From Novosphingobium jiangmenense (GTDB taxonomy: Bacteria > Pseudomonadota > Alphaproteobacteria > Sphingomonadales > Sphingomonadaceae): a stretch of 64,000 nucleotides of DNA. The stretch spans positions 1 through 64,000 of the forward strand of contig NZ_JADQDC010000008.1 of the NCBI RefSeq assembly GCF_015694345.1, in the 5' to 3' direction. A program made the translations under genes and the position numbers. Under the pieces are notes generated by a model. It was given only the letters and a program-made list of their open reading frames with translations. It made no database searches and was not told the DNA's origin. Of the stretch, positions 45,977 to 56,040 are shown piece by piece (the first letter of the stretch is position 1; each line of letters starts with the position of its first letter).

Positions 45977-45990
45977 TCATATCCGTGAAA
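45977..45990. promoter_or_regulatory. Candidate operator upstream of the MetE-like operon
   Basis: TTCATATCCGTGAA-type inverted repeat (TTCA-N6-TGAA) containing the 13-mer shared with 40251-40263, 23 bases before the start codon. On the minus strand it follows a possible -10 (TATGAA), a position suited to repression. Confidence 0.45.
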
Positions 45991-46082
45991 AATTCATAGA
46001 GAACTTGCGCCGCGAAACAAGCGGAATTGCGGGATTTTCCGCGAGAGATGCAGCGCAAGGTGTTTACGGGTTTACAGTGTCC

Positions 46083-46109
46083 AGAGAAAAAGACTGACGC
46101 CTGCGTCAG
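46083..46109 (-). terminator. Rho-independent terminator of the AraC-type regulator gene
   Basis: On the minus strand CTGACGC-AG-GCGTCAG is followed by TCTTTTTCTC, about 110 bases after the regulator stop. The remaining part of the 267-base gap (45955-46221) holds the MetE-like promoter. Confidence 0.75.
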
Positions 46110-46221
46110 ATACACCCCGCCCCTGCGTTGATGAACGGAAGCGGGACTCGCAACACGGCCTCTTTCCACGGCGATTCATGACATGAACCCCGCCTTGTAG
46201 GACAGCGGAAAACCTTGCAGG

Positions 46222-48355
<2,134 letters not shown>

Positions 48356-48388
48356 CAGGTTGGCGGGGGAACGCTTGCCCACCCCCAA

Positions 48389-48447
48389 CCCCTCCCGCCT
48401 GCGGGAGGGGAGTTTCAGGTTTGGCCCTCCCGCTTGCGGGGAGGGGA
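48389..48447. repeat. Two tandem CCTCCCGC/GCGGGAGG hairpins after pobA
   Basis: A perfect CCCCTCCCGC-CT-GCGGGAGGGG (48389-48410) and a second CCCTCCCGC-TT-GCGGGGAGGGG unit (48426-48447). They may end pobA transcription or be a repeat family; the T tract is weak. The gap 48448-48545 shows nothing else. Confidence 0.75.
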
Positions 48448-48545
48448 GCAGCACTGCCCCGAAGCATTGCTGCGCGGTGTAACATCGTCATGCGCCCGTC
48501 ACATAACCGCGACAGAACGTGCCCATTGTCTGGGGCTTTGTTCAA

Positions 48546-49220
48546 ATGCGGCATATCGACATTCTGTTGACAGGTGACCTTGCGGGCGGGCGCGAGGCGT
48601 TCGTGCATTCGGACTTGCGCGTGGTGTTCCATCGCTGGAAGGCCGACGCGCCGCTGCCGCTGATGGAAGGGCGGCCCTGGGCCTTCGTCGACTGGGTGCT
48701 GGCCGAAATGTCAGGACTTGAGCTGTGCCGCCGGTTGCGGTGCGCCGACAGCCTTGGCCAGGACGCGCACATCACGATGATTCTCGAAGACGACGACGCC
48801 GAGGCCAAGCGGCGGGCGCTGCGGGCCGGGGCAGACGATTACATCGTCGGGCCGGTGGACCGCAACGCGCTGCTCGACCGCGTGCTGTCGATCCAGTTGC
48901 CCGAGCATGAGGCCCCTGCCCGCCTGCTCAGGCTTGGCGAACTGGCGCTCGATCTTGCCGCGATGCAGGCGCGCTGGCGGGAACGTCCGCTGCTGCTGAT
49001 GCCCAACGAGATGCGTCTGTTGCGTTACCTCATGGAAAAGCCGGGTCACGTGTTCAGCCGCCAGCAGCTGATCGCGGCGCTGGGCAAGCATGACCAGCCC
49101 ATCGACGAACGCACCGTGGATGCCTGGGTGAGCCGCCTGCGCCGCGCACTGCGCGACGTCGGGGCTGGCTCGCCACTGCGAACGGTGCGTTCGCTGGGAT
49201 ACGTGCTCGACCGGCCCTGA
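48546..49220 (+). CDS. Atypical OmpR-type response regulator
   Basis: The ATG at 48546, nine bases after GGGG, gives 224 residues; a GTG at 48519 is the alternative. The receiver domain (1-115) keeps the phospho-acceptor position (Asp49 in FVDWVLAEMSG). It lacks the usual acidic pair after beta-1 (LLTGD), and the conserved Thr/Ser and Lys: MILEDDDA and GADDYIVGPVD instead of T and KP. The C-terminal winged helix (about 130-224, PNEMRLLRYLMEKPGHVFSRQQLI, RTVDAWVSRLRRAL, RTVRSLGYVL) is intact. It is an orphan without a kinase nearby. It probably binds DNA independently of normal phosphorylation. Targets unknown. Confidence 0.88.
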   Translation: MRHIDILLTGDLAGGREAFVHSDLRVVFHRWKADAPLPLMEGRPWAFVDWVLAEMSGLELCRRLRCADSLGQDAHITMILEDDDAEAKRRALRAGADDYIVGPVDRNALLDRVLSIQLPEHEAPARLLRLGELALDLAAMQARWRERPLLLMPNEMRLLRYLMEKPGHVFSRQQLIAALGKHDQPIDERTVDAWVSRLRRALRDVGAGSPLRTVRSLGYVLDRP

Positions 49221-49222
49221 GT

Positions 49223-49717
49223 TCAGACCTGAAGGAATTCTTCAAGCTGCTTGAGGCTTTCGGCGGTGCCTTCGCAAGCCCCGGAGGCGAGTTCCTGCTC
49301 CATTGCCTCAGCCGTGGGGAAGCGGTTGGAAATGCTGACTTCGGTGCCGCCGTCCTCCTCGGTAAAGCTTACCGTTGTCACGGCACCATCCGGGCTTTCC
49401 TCGTTGGTCCAGACGATCCGGCAATCAGGCTCGACCTCGATATAGGTGCCGAAGAACGCCATCGGCTGGTCGGAGGATGCGTGGCCGATCTCCAGCCGGT
49501 AGGTGCCACCGACGCGCACATCCATCTCGCACGAGACCAGCGTCATGCCGTAGGAGCGTGGCACCCACCATTGGCGGAACAGCGCCGGGTCGGCCCAGGC
49601 CTTGTAGACCAGATGGACCGGCGCATCGAAGCGGCGGATGACCACCAGTTCGCGATCCCCGCGCTTTTCCACGCGCGTCTTGTCTGGCGTGCCCTCAGAT
49701 AGTGTCGTCACTGGCAT
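49223..49717 (-). CDS. SRPBCC / AHSA1 family protein
   Basis: This 164-residue protein has the START-like fold: RELVVIRRFDAPVHLVYKAWADPALFRQWWVPRSYGMTL, YRLEIGH, and a C-terminal helix CEGTAESLKQLEEFL. Members bind hydrophobic ligands or act as small hydrolase-like proteins. The start overlaps the end of the ArsR-type gene by 23 bases, forming the very common ArsR-AHSA1 pair in which the regulator controls its partner. The ligand is unknown. Confidence 0.92.
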   Translation of the reverse strand: MPVTTLSEGTPDKTRVEKRGDRELVVIRRFDAPVHLVYKAWADPALFRQWWVPRSYGMTLVSCEMDVRVGGTYRLEIGHASSDQPMAFFGTYIEVEPDCRIVWTNEESPDGAVTTVSFTEEDGGTEVSISNRFPTAEAMEQELASGACEGTAESLKQLEEFLQV

Positions 49718-50048
49718 TCTCCTCTCGCTTCATCATTTCGAGAACCGCATCCAAGCTCTCGAACCGGGTCGCCCAGACCTTTCGGTAACGATCGATCCAT
49801 GCCGCTTCCTCGGCCATTGGCAGGTGTCCGAGCCTGCAGCGGCGGGTTCTTCCCACCTTCTCGGTGGTGACCAGACCTGCCTGTTCGAGCACGGCGATGT
49901 GCTTCTTCATGCCGGTCAGGGTCATCGCGAACCGGTCAGCCAGATCGCCGACGGATGCTTCTTCCTGAAGCAGGTGCTCGATCACGCCGCGCCGGGTGGC
50001 GTCCGCAAGTGCGGAAAAGGATCGGTCGAGAGCGTTATAGTGAACCAT
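49695..50048 (-). CDS. ArsR-type winged-helix regulator
   Basis: The ATG at 50048 gives 117 residues (MVHYNALDRSFSALADATRRGVIEHLL); the frame to 50267 has no support. The helix-turn-helix is ASVGDLADRFAMTLTGMKKHIAVLEQAGLV, followed by a wing TEKVGRTRRCRLG. No metal-binding cysteine pair of classic ArsR sensors is visible in helix alpha-3, so it is of the non-metal group that accompanies AHSA1 proteins. A perfect palindrome covers its start codon, so autorepression is likely. Confidence 0.93.
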   Translation of the reverse strand: MVHYNALDRSFSALADATRRGVIEHLLQEEASVGDLADRFAMTLTGMKKHIAVLEQAGLVTTEKVGRTRRCRLGHLPMAEEAAWIDRYRKVWATRFESLDAVLEMMKREENASDDTI

Positions 50049-50056
50049 ATGGTTCA
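50041..50056. promoter_or_regulatory. Perfect 16-bp palindrome over the ArsR start codon
   Basis: TGAACCATATGGTTCA is identical on both strands; the ATG of the regulator (50048-50046) is in its centre. Probable autoregulatory operator. Confidence 0.7.
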
Positions 50057-50192
50057 GTGTTTTCACGAATGTCCGCCTCGTGCAAGCGAAATGCGATGGG
50101 CCGAAAGTCCCCTGCAATCCTCGCGAAGGCCATTTGTGACAGTGTCGGAAACATTTTGCAGGAGCGCGCGGGCGCGCGCTAACCTCCGGGAA

Positions 50193-50723
50193 ATGAGGAA
50201 ACTGATTGCGCTGCTGCTGTTGTCGATCGCCATGCCTGCCCATGCCGAGCGACTGCAATTCGACCACCGCCTGTCTCCCCCGCTGCAGAAGGTCCTCGAC
50301 GAGGGGCGCAGCGAGATGGTGCAGTTCGATGGCAGCGATCCGACGCGACTCGTCGATCTGATCGCAGTGCGCGGCGAGTCGGCGGCGAAGTGGCAGGAGG
50401 CGCTACAGATCGTCTCGATCCCGAAGCAGAAAAAGATCGATGGGGCGCAAGGGTGGATGGCGCAGATCGAGAGCGGGATCCGCAGCCGCAGCGCAGGCGC
50501 ATCGTGCAAGGCGGAGTTCGCGGTGCTGGGGCAGGACGAGCACTCTGTGACTTTCGAACGCAGGTCTCCGGGATGCGGGGCGGAGTCGATCAGTTACGGG
50601 CTCTATCGGCTGGTCACCGGCAAGCGGTCATGGTTTCAACTGGCAGTGCTGGCCAAGGACGGGATTTCACCGGAAGCCAAGGCGCAATGGCTGGCGCTGC
50701 TCGCATCCGCACACCTTGAATGA
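50193..50723 (+). CDS. Small exported protein of unknown function
   Basis: The ATG at 50193 gives 176 residues with a signal peptide (MRKLIALLLLSIAMPAHA); the frame upstream to 49638 is antisense to the ArsR pair. The mature part has two cysteines (GASCKAEFAVLG and RSPGCGAESISYGLYRLV), probably paired, and no motif I recognise. A similar pattern (a conserved CxG...SYGLY) suggests a small secreted domain. It lies between the ArsR pair (divergent) and the TonB-dependent receptor, 152 bases before the latter. Confidence 0.75.
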   Translation: MRKLIALLLLSIAMPAHAERLQFDHRLSPPLQKVLDEGRSEMVQFDGSDPTRLVDLIAVRGESAAKWQEALQIVSIPKQKKIDGAQGWMAQIESGIRSRSAGASCKAEFAVLGQDEHSVTFERRSPGCGAESISYGLYRLVTGKRSWFQLAVLAKDGISPEAKAQWLALLASAHLE

Positions 50724-50738
50724 GGATAATGATGCCCT

Positions 50739-50782
50739 TGTCACGGTAGTGTCACGGGCACGTCACTGTAGTGTCACCGGGT
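50739..50782 (+). promoter_or_regulatory. Four 11-bp-phased GTCAC repeats (candidate double Pho box)
   Basis: GTCAC begins at 50740, 50751, 50762 and 50773, exactly 11 bases apart. TGTCAC-type 11-base units are the PhoB-binding pattern. The array ends 93 bases before the TonB-dependent receptor start. Confidence 0.6.
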
Positions 50783-50875
50783 ATCTCTAGGGCGACGCGC
50801 AGGCCGGATGGTGGCTGCCGATAGGGGCAGGACCGGAGGGCCGCGATACTAACGTCATCCAGGGAAAACCTCTCC

Positions 50876-53509
50876 ATGAAGTCCGCTCGTATTCGTCGTT
50901 CTGCTTCGCTGGCAGCACTTGCCATCGCGGCCACCTGCAGTTCGGAATCGGCCTTCGCCAAGTTCTCGGTCGGCGCTGAAGGCGTCACCGTCGAAGGCGC
51001 AGTTGACCAGGCAGCCCCCGCAGCAGAAGCCGAAGTGCAGTCGGAAACCGGCGGCAACAGCGGCGGCGGTCTCACCGAAATCGTCGTGACCGCGACCAAG
51101 CGCGAGACGAACCTGCAGAAGACTCCGATCTCGATCTCGGTCATGGGTGCCGAGACGATCAAGGAACGCAAGGTCCAGAGCCTGCTCGACCTGGCTGACG
51201 GTGGCGTGCCCTCGCTGCGCGTTGCCACTTTCGAAGCCCGCCAGTCGGCCCTGACCATCGGCATCCGCGGCATCGTGCCGCTCGACGCCAACCAGCCCGC
51301 TCGCGAACAGGGCGTCGGCGTCTATATCGACGGCGTCTACCTTGGTCGCCAGCATGGCCTCAACACCGGCCTGTTCGACATCGAGCGCGTCGAAGTGCTC
51401 AAGGGTCCGCAGGGCACCCTGTTCGGCCGCAACACCGAAGGCGGCGCGCTCTCGCTGGTTTCGAAGATGCCCACCGGCGAGTTCGGCGGCAGCCTTGACG
51501 GCGGCGTCGGCAACATCGGTTCGCGCAACGCCGCGCTGCACCTGAACCTGCCCAAGTTCGCCGGCTTCTCGGTCAAGCTCGACGGCGTGTACCAGCACCA
51601 GGACGCGATTACCAAGAACCCGCTCGCCGGACAGGCCGGCTGGGGCTACTTCAACCGCAAGGGCTTCCGCGCGGCGGTGCGCTGGCAGCCGTTCGACGGC
51701 GTGACCAACGACTTCTCGTATGACGTCGCCCGCGACGAGAACACTCCGTTCTACAGCCAGCTGCTGAACTACAACCCGCAGAACTGCCTGAGCGGCGGCA
51801 CAAATGCCTCGCCGATCGCCATCCCCGCAGGCAGCACCTGCGTGACGCCGGGCACTGCCTTCACCGGCACGCAGGGCACGATCAAGCCGCTGGCTCCCGG
51901 CATCGTCGTCAACGGCAAGACCCTGATGCGCACCGCCGACATCGGCGTGCCGCAGCGCAACAGCGTCGACAAGACCCACGGCTTCACCAATGTGCTGAAG
52001 TTCAAGGTCTCGCCGGAGCTGGAACTGCGCTCGATCACCGCATGGCGCGGCGTTGACGTGCAGCAGTGGGACAACTCGGGCGGCGCACACCGCGTGCCGG
52101 TCATCAACTACACCCCGAACTGCACCGCTGCCGCGCCTTGCGCGTTCAGCCGCTACAGCCTTGCCGACCTCAAGCAGAACCAGTTCAGCCAGGAATTCCA
52201 GGCCGTCGGCACGATCGGCTCGGTCGACTACGTTGCGGGCTTCTATTACTTCAACGAGCACGTCAGCGACGACGCGGCAACGCCGAACTCGATGGGCGCG
52301 ATCTACGTTTCGCCGACGCAGGCGAACTACGTGCAGATCCCGTTCTGCACCGGCAACACGCCTGACTTCGTCGGCAAGGCCGTCAACGGCTGTGCGATCG
52401 ACCGCGCCTCGGTGGTCAATTCGAAGAGCTATGCGGTCTACGGCCAGGCAACCTGGAACGCGACCGAAGCGCTGCACATCACGGTCGGCGGTCGCTACAC
52501 CTGGGACGACAAGGAAGGCGATCTGACCTGGTCGCGCAACATCAACTACACCGTCAACACCGCCGCTGCGGCTGCCAACGGCTACAAGCGCCTCGACAAG
52601 AAGTGGAAGCGCTTCAACCCGATGGCGACGGTCGCCTATGACTTCAATCCCGACGTCCACGGCTACGTGAAGTACTCGACCGGTTATCGTGCCGGCGGTG
52701 CCAGCTCGCGCACTTCGGACTACCGCGCGTTCGATCCGGAAGACGTGAAGAACTACGAAGTCGGCCTCAAGGCGGACCTGTTCAACCGGCACGCCCGCAT
52801 CAACATCGCGGCCTACATGATGGACCGCAAGAACAGCCAGGTCGACCTTTCGACCATCCAGCCGACCGCGACGGGCAACTTCAACAACCTCGTCACGTTC
52901 AATGCGCCGGGCACGACCAAGATCCGCGGCGTCGAGGCCGACCTCACGCTCAAGCCGACCGACGCGCTGAAGATCGACCTGTCCTACGCCTATACCTACA
53001 CCAACATCCCCGAAGTGCCGGTGACCTACAAGGAGTTCACCTCGGCAGGCGTACCGACCGGCAACAGCACGACCGTGCCGCAGAAGTTCTTCATCGTGTT
53101 CACCCCGCGCAATGCGGCGAGCGCCTCGATCGACTACGAGTTCCCCGAGATCCTCGGCGGCGCCCGTCCGAAGTTCCACATCGATGCAAACTACTCGCAG
53201 GCGACCCAGAGCTTCGACCAGTTCGCGACCAAGGCGGATGAAAGCTTCATCGTCAACGCCCGCCTGTCGTTGCTCGACATCGGCCTTGGCAACCAGAAGA
53301 TGAACCTGGGTCTGTGGAGCCGCAACCTGTTCAACAACCAGCTGGTCTATCGCCGCGATCCGTCGAACAGTCTGCCGGCTGTGCAGACCACTGCCGCGTC
53401 GGGCGTGCCGAACGTGGTGGTGATCGGCAACAACAGCAATATCCTCGGTGACTACGGCAACTTCAACATGCCGCGCACCTTCGGAGTGGATGCTTCGATC
53501 AAGTTCTGA
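50876..53509 (+). CDS. TonB-dependent outer-membrane receptor
   Basis: This 877-residue receptor imports a ligand across the outer membrane using TonB energy. The signal peptide is residues 1-28. A Gly/Ala/Glu-rich linker precedes the TonB-box-like EIVVTATKRETNLQKTPISISV (about 68-90). The plug domain (to about 200) has IRGIVPLDANQPAREQGVGVYIDGVYLGR and VEVLKGPQGTLFGRNTEGGALSL. The rest is a 22-strand-type barrel with GTTKIRGVEADL and the C-terminal strand ending in IKF (TFGVDASIKF). The ligand is unknown. Upstream repeats suggest phosphate-starvation control. A terminator follows at 53537. Confidence 0.95.
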   Translation: MKSARIRRSASLAALAIAATCSSESAFAKFSVGAEGVTVEGAVDQAAPAAEAEVQSETGGNSGGGLTEIVVTATKRETNLQKTPISISVMGAETIKERKVQSLLDLADGGVPSLRVATFEARQSALTIGIRGIVPLDANQPAREQGVGVYIDGVYLGRQHGLNTGLFDIERVEVLKGPQGTLFGRNTEGGALSLVSKMPTGEFGGSLDGGVGNIGSRNAALHLNLPKFAGFSVKLDGVYQHQDAITKNPLAGQAGWGYFNRKGFRAAVRWQPFDGVTNDFSYDVARDENTPFYSQLLNYNPQNCLSGGTNASPIAIPAGSTCVTPGTAFTGTQGTIKPLAPGIVVNGKTLMRTADIGVPQRNSVDKTHGFTNVLKFKVSPELELRSITAWRGVDVQQWDNSGGAHRVPVINYTPNCTAAAPCAFSRYSLADLKQNQFSQEFQAVGTIGSVDYVAGFYYFNEHVSDDAATPNSMGAIYVSPTQANYVQIPFCTGNTPDFVGKAVNGCAIDRASVVNSKSYAVYGQATWNATEALHITVGGRYTWDDKEGDLTWSRNINYTVNTAAAAANGYKRLDKKWKRFNPMATVAYDFNPDVHGYVKYSTGYRAGGASSRTSDYRAFDPEDVKNYEVGLKADLFNRHARINIAAYMMDRKNSQVDLSTIQPTATGNFNNLVTFNAPGTTKIRGVEADLTLKPTDALKIDLSYAYTYTNIPEVPVTYKEFTSAGVPTGNSTTVPQKFFIVFTPRNAASASIDYEFPEILGGARPKFHIDANYSQATQSFDQFATKADESFIVNARLSLLDIGLGNQKMNLGLWSRNLFNNQLVYRRDPSNSLPAVQTTAASGVPNVVVIGNNSNILGDYGNFNMPRTFGVDASIKF

Positions 53510-53536
53510 TCGCAGCAGGTTTACCGATTGCCGGGC

Positions 53537-53575
53537 GGGCGGTCAGCAATGCTGGCCGCCCGTTCTCCGTCTTTC
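53537..53575 (+). terminator. Rho-independent terminator after the TonB-dependent receptor
   Basis: GGGCGGTCAGC, loop AAT, GCTGGCCGCCC (11-base stem with one G-T pair), followed by GTTCTCCGTCTTT. Confidence 0.85.
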
Positions 53576-53655
53576 GGGCCTGCGCAGCAGTCATCAAGTG
53601 AAGGAACGGTTAACTTTTGCCAGTTGTCCGAATCGCATCGCATCTGGAACAGAGG

Positions 53656-53850
53656 ATGGGTGACCAACCAGATAGGCTTTCCGGCGTGCTCAATCTGAAA
53701 TGCCTGTTCGGGTTTCATCGGCCGGTGCGCAGCAAGGTGGTGCGCAAGCTGATGTATTACACCGGCCCATGCCAGGGCTGCGGCAAGCCGATCCGGCGTT
53801 TGCGCAGAGGAAGATGGCATGTCTATCGCGACAATGCCGACCGGGACTGA
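53656..53850 (+). CDS. Small Cys-containing basic protein (possible zinc ribbon)
   Basis: A 64-residue frame from the ATG at 53656 (MGDQPDRLSGVLNLKCLFGFHRP); a TTG at 53617 with AAGGAA upstream would add 13 residues, and I cannot decide between them. Three cysteines (LKC and GPCQGCGKPIRR) could bind a metal, and the C-terminus is strongly basic (RRLRRGRWHVYRD), so nucleic-acid binding is possible. No family recognised. It lies in the 441-base gap between the receptor and the amidotransferase; the antisense frame is not convincing. Codon composition is like the neighbours. Confidence 0.6.
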   Translation: MGDQPDRLSGVLNLKCLFGFHRPVRSKVVRKLMYYTGPCQGCGKPIRRLRRGRWHVYRDNADRD

Positions 53851-53950
53851 ACGGGAGAAAACCGCTCCCTCTGACTTCCCAAGAAAAACTCTATTGAACC
53901 GGTAGAGCATTTTTCCGATTGGAATGCGGGCAAGCAACGCCGGATTTCCG

Positions 53951-54652
53951 ATGCCCCGCAAGACTGCCCTGATCATTCGCCACGTGCCGCACGAAGGCGT
54001 TGCCGGATTCCGCAAGCCGGTGGAGAGCGCGGGTTACGACGTCGACCGGATCGACGTGGCCGATCCTGCCTTTGCCAGTCTCGACCTGCGCGAGCCGGAC
54101 CTGCTGATCATGATGGGCGGGCCGATGGGGGTCTACGAGCAGGACCAGCATCCATGGATCGCCTGCCAGCTGCGCCGTCTGGCCATGCGGCTGGAGGCTG
54201 ACCGGCCCACGCTTGGCGTGTGCTTTGGCGCGCAGATGATTGCCGAGGCGATGGGCGGCAAGGTCTTTGCAGGGCCGCACAAGGAAGTGGGATTCCATCC
54301 GGTGCAGGTCCACGCCACCGACAGCCCGCTGCGGCACATTGCCGACGTGCCGGTGCTGCACTGGCATGGCGATACCTTCACCCTGCCGCCAGAGGCCGAG
54401 CTGCTCGCTTCGAGCCATGTCTACGACCATCAGGCGTTCCGCCGCGGGCGCAACGTGCTGGCCCTGCAGTTCCATGCCGAGATGGGCCTCGATCCGCGCT
54501 TCGACGCGTGGATCGAACAGTGGCCCGAGGCCGTGGAAGAAGCGGGCGGCACGCTGGAAAGCCTGCGCGCCGCGCACGACCTGCATGGGCCGGTTGCAGT
54601 GGACGCCGGACGCGCGATGATCCGGCAGTGGCTTTCCGAACTTGACGCCTAG
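53951..54652 (+). CDS. Type 1 (class I) glutamine amidotransferase-like protein
   Basis: The ATG at 53951 gives 233 residues (MPRKTALIIRHVPHEG); an upstream ATG at 53924 is possible. The class I amidotransferase fold shows LLIMMGGPMGVYE, the nucleophile Cys91 in LGVCFGAQMIAEAMGG, and the catalytic His in LALQFHAEMG. These standalone members are usually annotated as GMP-synthase-like glutamine amidotransferases and hydrolyse glutamine or gamma-glutamyl compounds. No synthase partner is next to it. It converges with the histidine kinase gene, overlapping by 4 bases. Confidence 0.9.
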   Translation: MPRKTALIIRHVPHEGVAGFRKPVESAGYDVDRIDVADPAFASLDLREPDLLIMMGGPMGVYEQDQHPWIACQLRRLAMRLEADRPTLGVCFGAQMIAEAMGGKVFAGPHKEVGFHPVQVHATDSPLRHIADVPVLHWHGDTFTLPPEAELLASSHVYDHQAFRRGRNVLALQFHAEMGLDPRFDAWIEQWPEAVEEAGGTLESLRAAHDLHGPVAVDAGRAMIRQWLSELDA

Positions 54653-56040
54653 AGCGTAACGGCCTGCTGACGCGGCAGGCGAAGCGTGACCTTGAGGCCG
54701 GGCTGGCCTGACGTACTTGCAGGATTATCGGAAAGCTCGACAGTGCCGCCATGGAGATGGGCGACTGCTTCCACCAGCGCGAGGCCCAGCCCCGCGCCAT
54801 AGCCGCCGCGCGCTTCATCGAGCCGCCCGAAGCGGCGCAGGGCCTCGGCGTGAAGGTGCGGGGGTATCCCAGGCCCTTCGTCGGCAACCGAAAGCGCAAT
54901 GTCGCTCCCCGAGAGTCCAAGAGCTACGGTGATCGTGCCCGCGCCATAGCGCATGGTGTTGTCGATGAGATTGCCGAGCACCTGGTCCATGAGCTGGCGG
55001 TGCACCGGCAGCGTCAGTCCGGGGGCAGCGTCGACGACGAGGGTGCGGCCTTCTTCCTCGGCCAGCGGCTCGTAGATTTCGGCAATGGTCTCGACCATGG
55101 CGGTCAGGTCGGTGGTGGCGAAGCTCTGCCGCCCGATCCCGGCCTCGGCGCGGGAGATACCGAGCGCGGTATCGATGATGGCCATGACGCGGCGACCCTC
55201 CGCCTGCGCCGCCTCGACCGCCGAGAGCGCATCAGGGTCGTCGATCCGCGTGGTGACGCGATCAAGCGCCGTGGCCATCCGGGTCAGCGGGGACTTGAGG
55301 TCGTGCGCCAGGGCGTCGGTCGCGACCTTGAGCTGGCCGTTGAGGGATTCGACGCGGGCCAGCGCCCGGTTCACCTCCTCGCCGAGACGGGCGAAGGCGT
55401 CGCCGGAATTGTCGGGCGGCACGCGGCGGGCAAGATCACCCTGGCCGACCCCTTCGAGCGTCCTGACCGTGCCCTGCAGGCGGTGGACGATCTGGCGCGT
55501 GGCGAGCCAGGCGGCAATGGCCGCAAACAGTAGCGACAGGGCCAGCGTGGCGAGGCTGGCACGCTCAAGCAGGGCGAGGAACTGCCGGTCGCTTTCCACG
55601 ACGACGCCGGTGAGCAGAGTGCCGCCGTGTTTCAGCGGCACGGCAAGCAGGAAGGCCGCCTCGGGCGCGGCGTGATTGCGGCGCAGCACCTCGACCAGGC
55701 GCGCAGCGCGGTAGGTGCGGGCATCGGCGGGAACGCCGCGCAGATTGCCCGCGATCAGCCGACCATCGCGGTCCTGCAAGGCCACGACGACGCCGCGCCC
55801 GACTTCGTTGGACAGGCGCAGGCGGATCGCTTCGACCAATGCGCCCTGCCCTCCGGCGACATGGGTGGCGACAAGGTCGTCGCGCAGGGTCTCGACCACG
55901 TCGATCGCCTGCGTACGGCTCTGCTGGCGGATCACGGCGCCGAGGCCGACCAGCAGCAGGGCTGCGGCGAGGACCTGCAGCAGGAAGACCAGCGCGGCCA
56001 GCCGCAGCGTGGTCGATCGCCAGAGGGTAGACAGGGTCAA
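54649..56040 (-). CDS. Sensor histidine kinase
   Basis: The start is probably TTG at 56040, overlapping the regulator stop (TTGA); no ATG or GTG lies near, and the longer frame to 56835 is antisense-type noise. About 463 residues: membrane helices near 10-35 and 165-185 enclose a periplasmic sensor region. HAMP follows, then the phospho-accepting H-box ALAHDLKSPLTRM, N-box DQVLGNLIDNTMRYG, G1 VADEGPGIPP and G2 GGYGAGLGLALVEAV. It is coupled to the response regulator 56037-56723. Divergent from the DUF2147-mprF operon, it may control envelope charge; that is inference. Confidence 0.92.
   Translation of the reverse strand: MTLSTLWRSTTLRLAALVFLLQVLAAALLLVGLGAVIRQQSRTQAIDVVETLRDDLVATHVAGGQGALVEAIRLRLSNEVGRGVVVALQDRDGRLIAGNLRGVPADARTYRAARLVEVLRRNHAAPEAAFLLAVPLKHGGTLLTGVVVESDRQFLALLERASLATLALSLLFAAIAAWLATRQIVHRLQGTVRTLEGVGQGDLARRVPPDNSGDAFARLGEEVNRALARVESLNGQLKVATDALAHDLKSPLTRMATALDRVTTRIDDPDALSAVEAAQAEGRRVMAIIDTALGISRAEAGIGRQSFATTDLTAMVETIAEIYEPLAEEEGRTLVVDAAPGLTLPVHRQLMDQVLGNLIDNTMRYGAGTITVALGLSGSDIALSVADEGPGIPPHLHAEALRRFGRLDEARGGYGAGLGLALVEAVAHLHGGTVELSDNPASTSGQPGLKVTLRLPRQQAVTL

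Noticed and set aside
45955..46221. SAM or cobalamin riboswitch ahead of the MetE-like gene
   Set aside because: I could not find the conserved core of either class; the hairpin near 46100 is better explained as the terminator of the upstream regulator gene.
50855..53179. 774-residue minus-strand frame
   Set aside because: Antisense of the TonB-dependent receptor, low-complexity Arg/Val/Gly composition.
53521..54015. 164-residue minus-strand frame
   Set aside because: No ribosome site or motif; it crosses the terminator and runs antisense to two better plus-strand frames.
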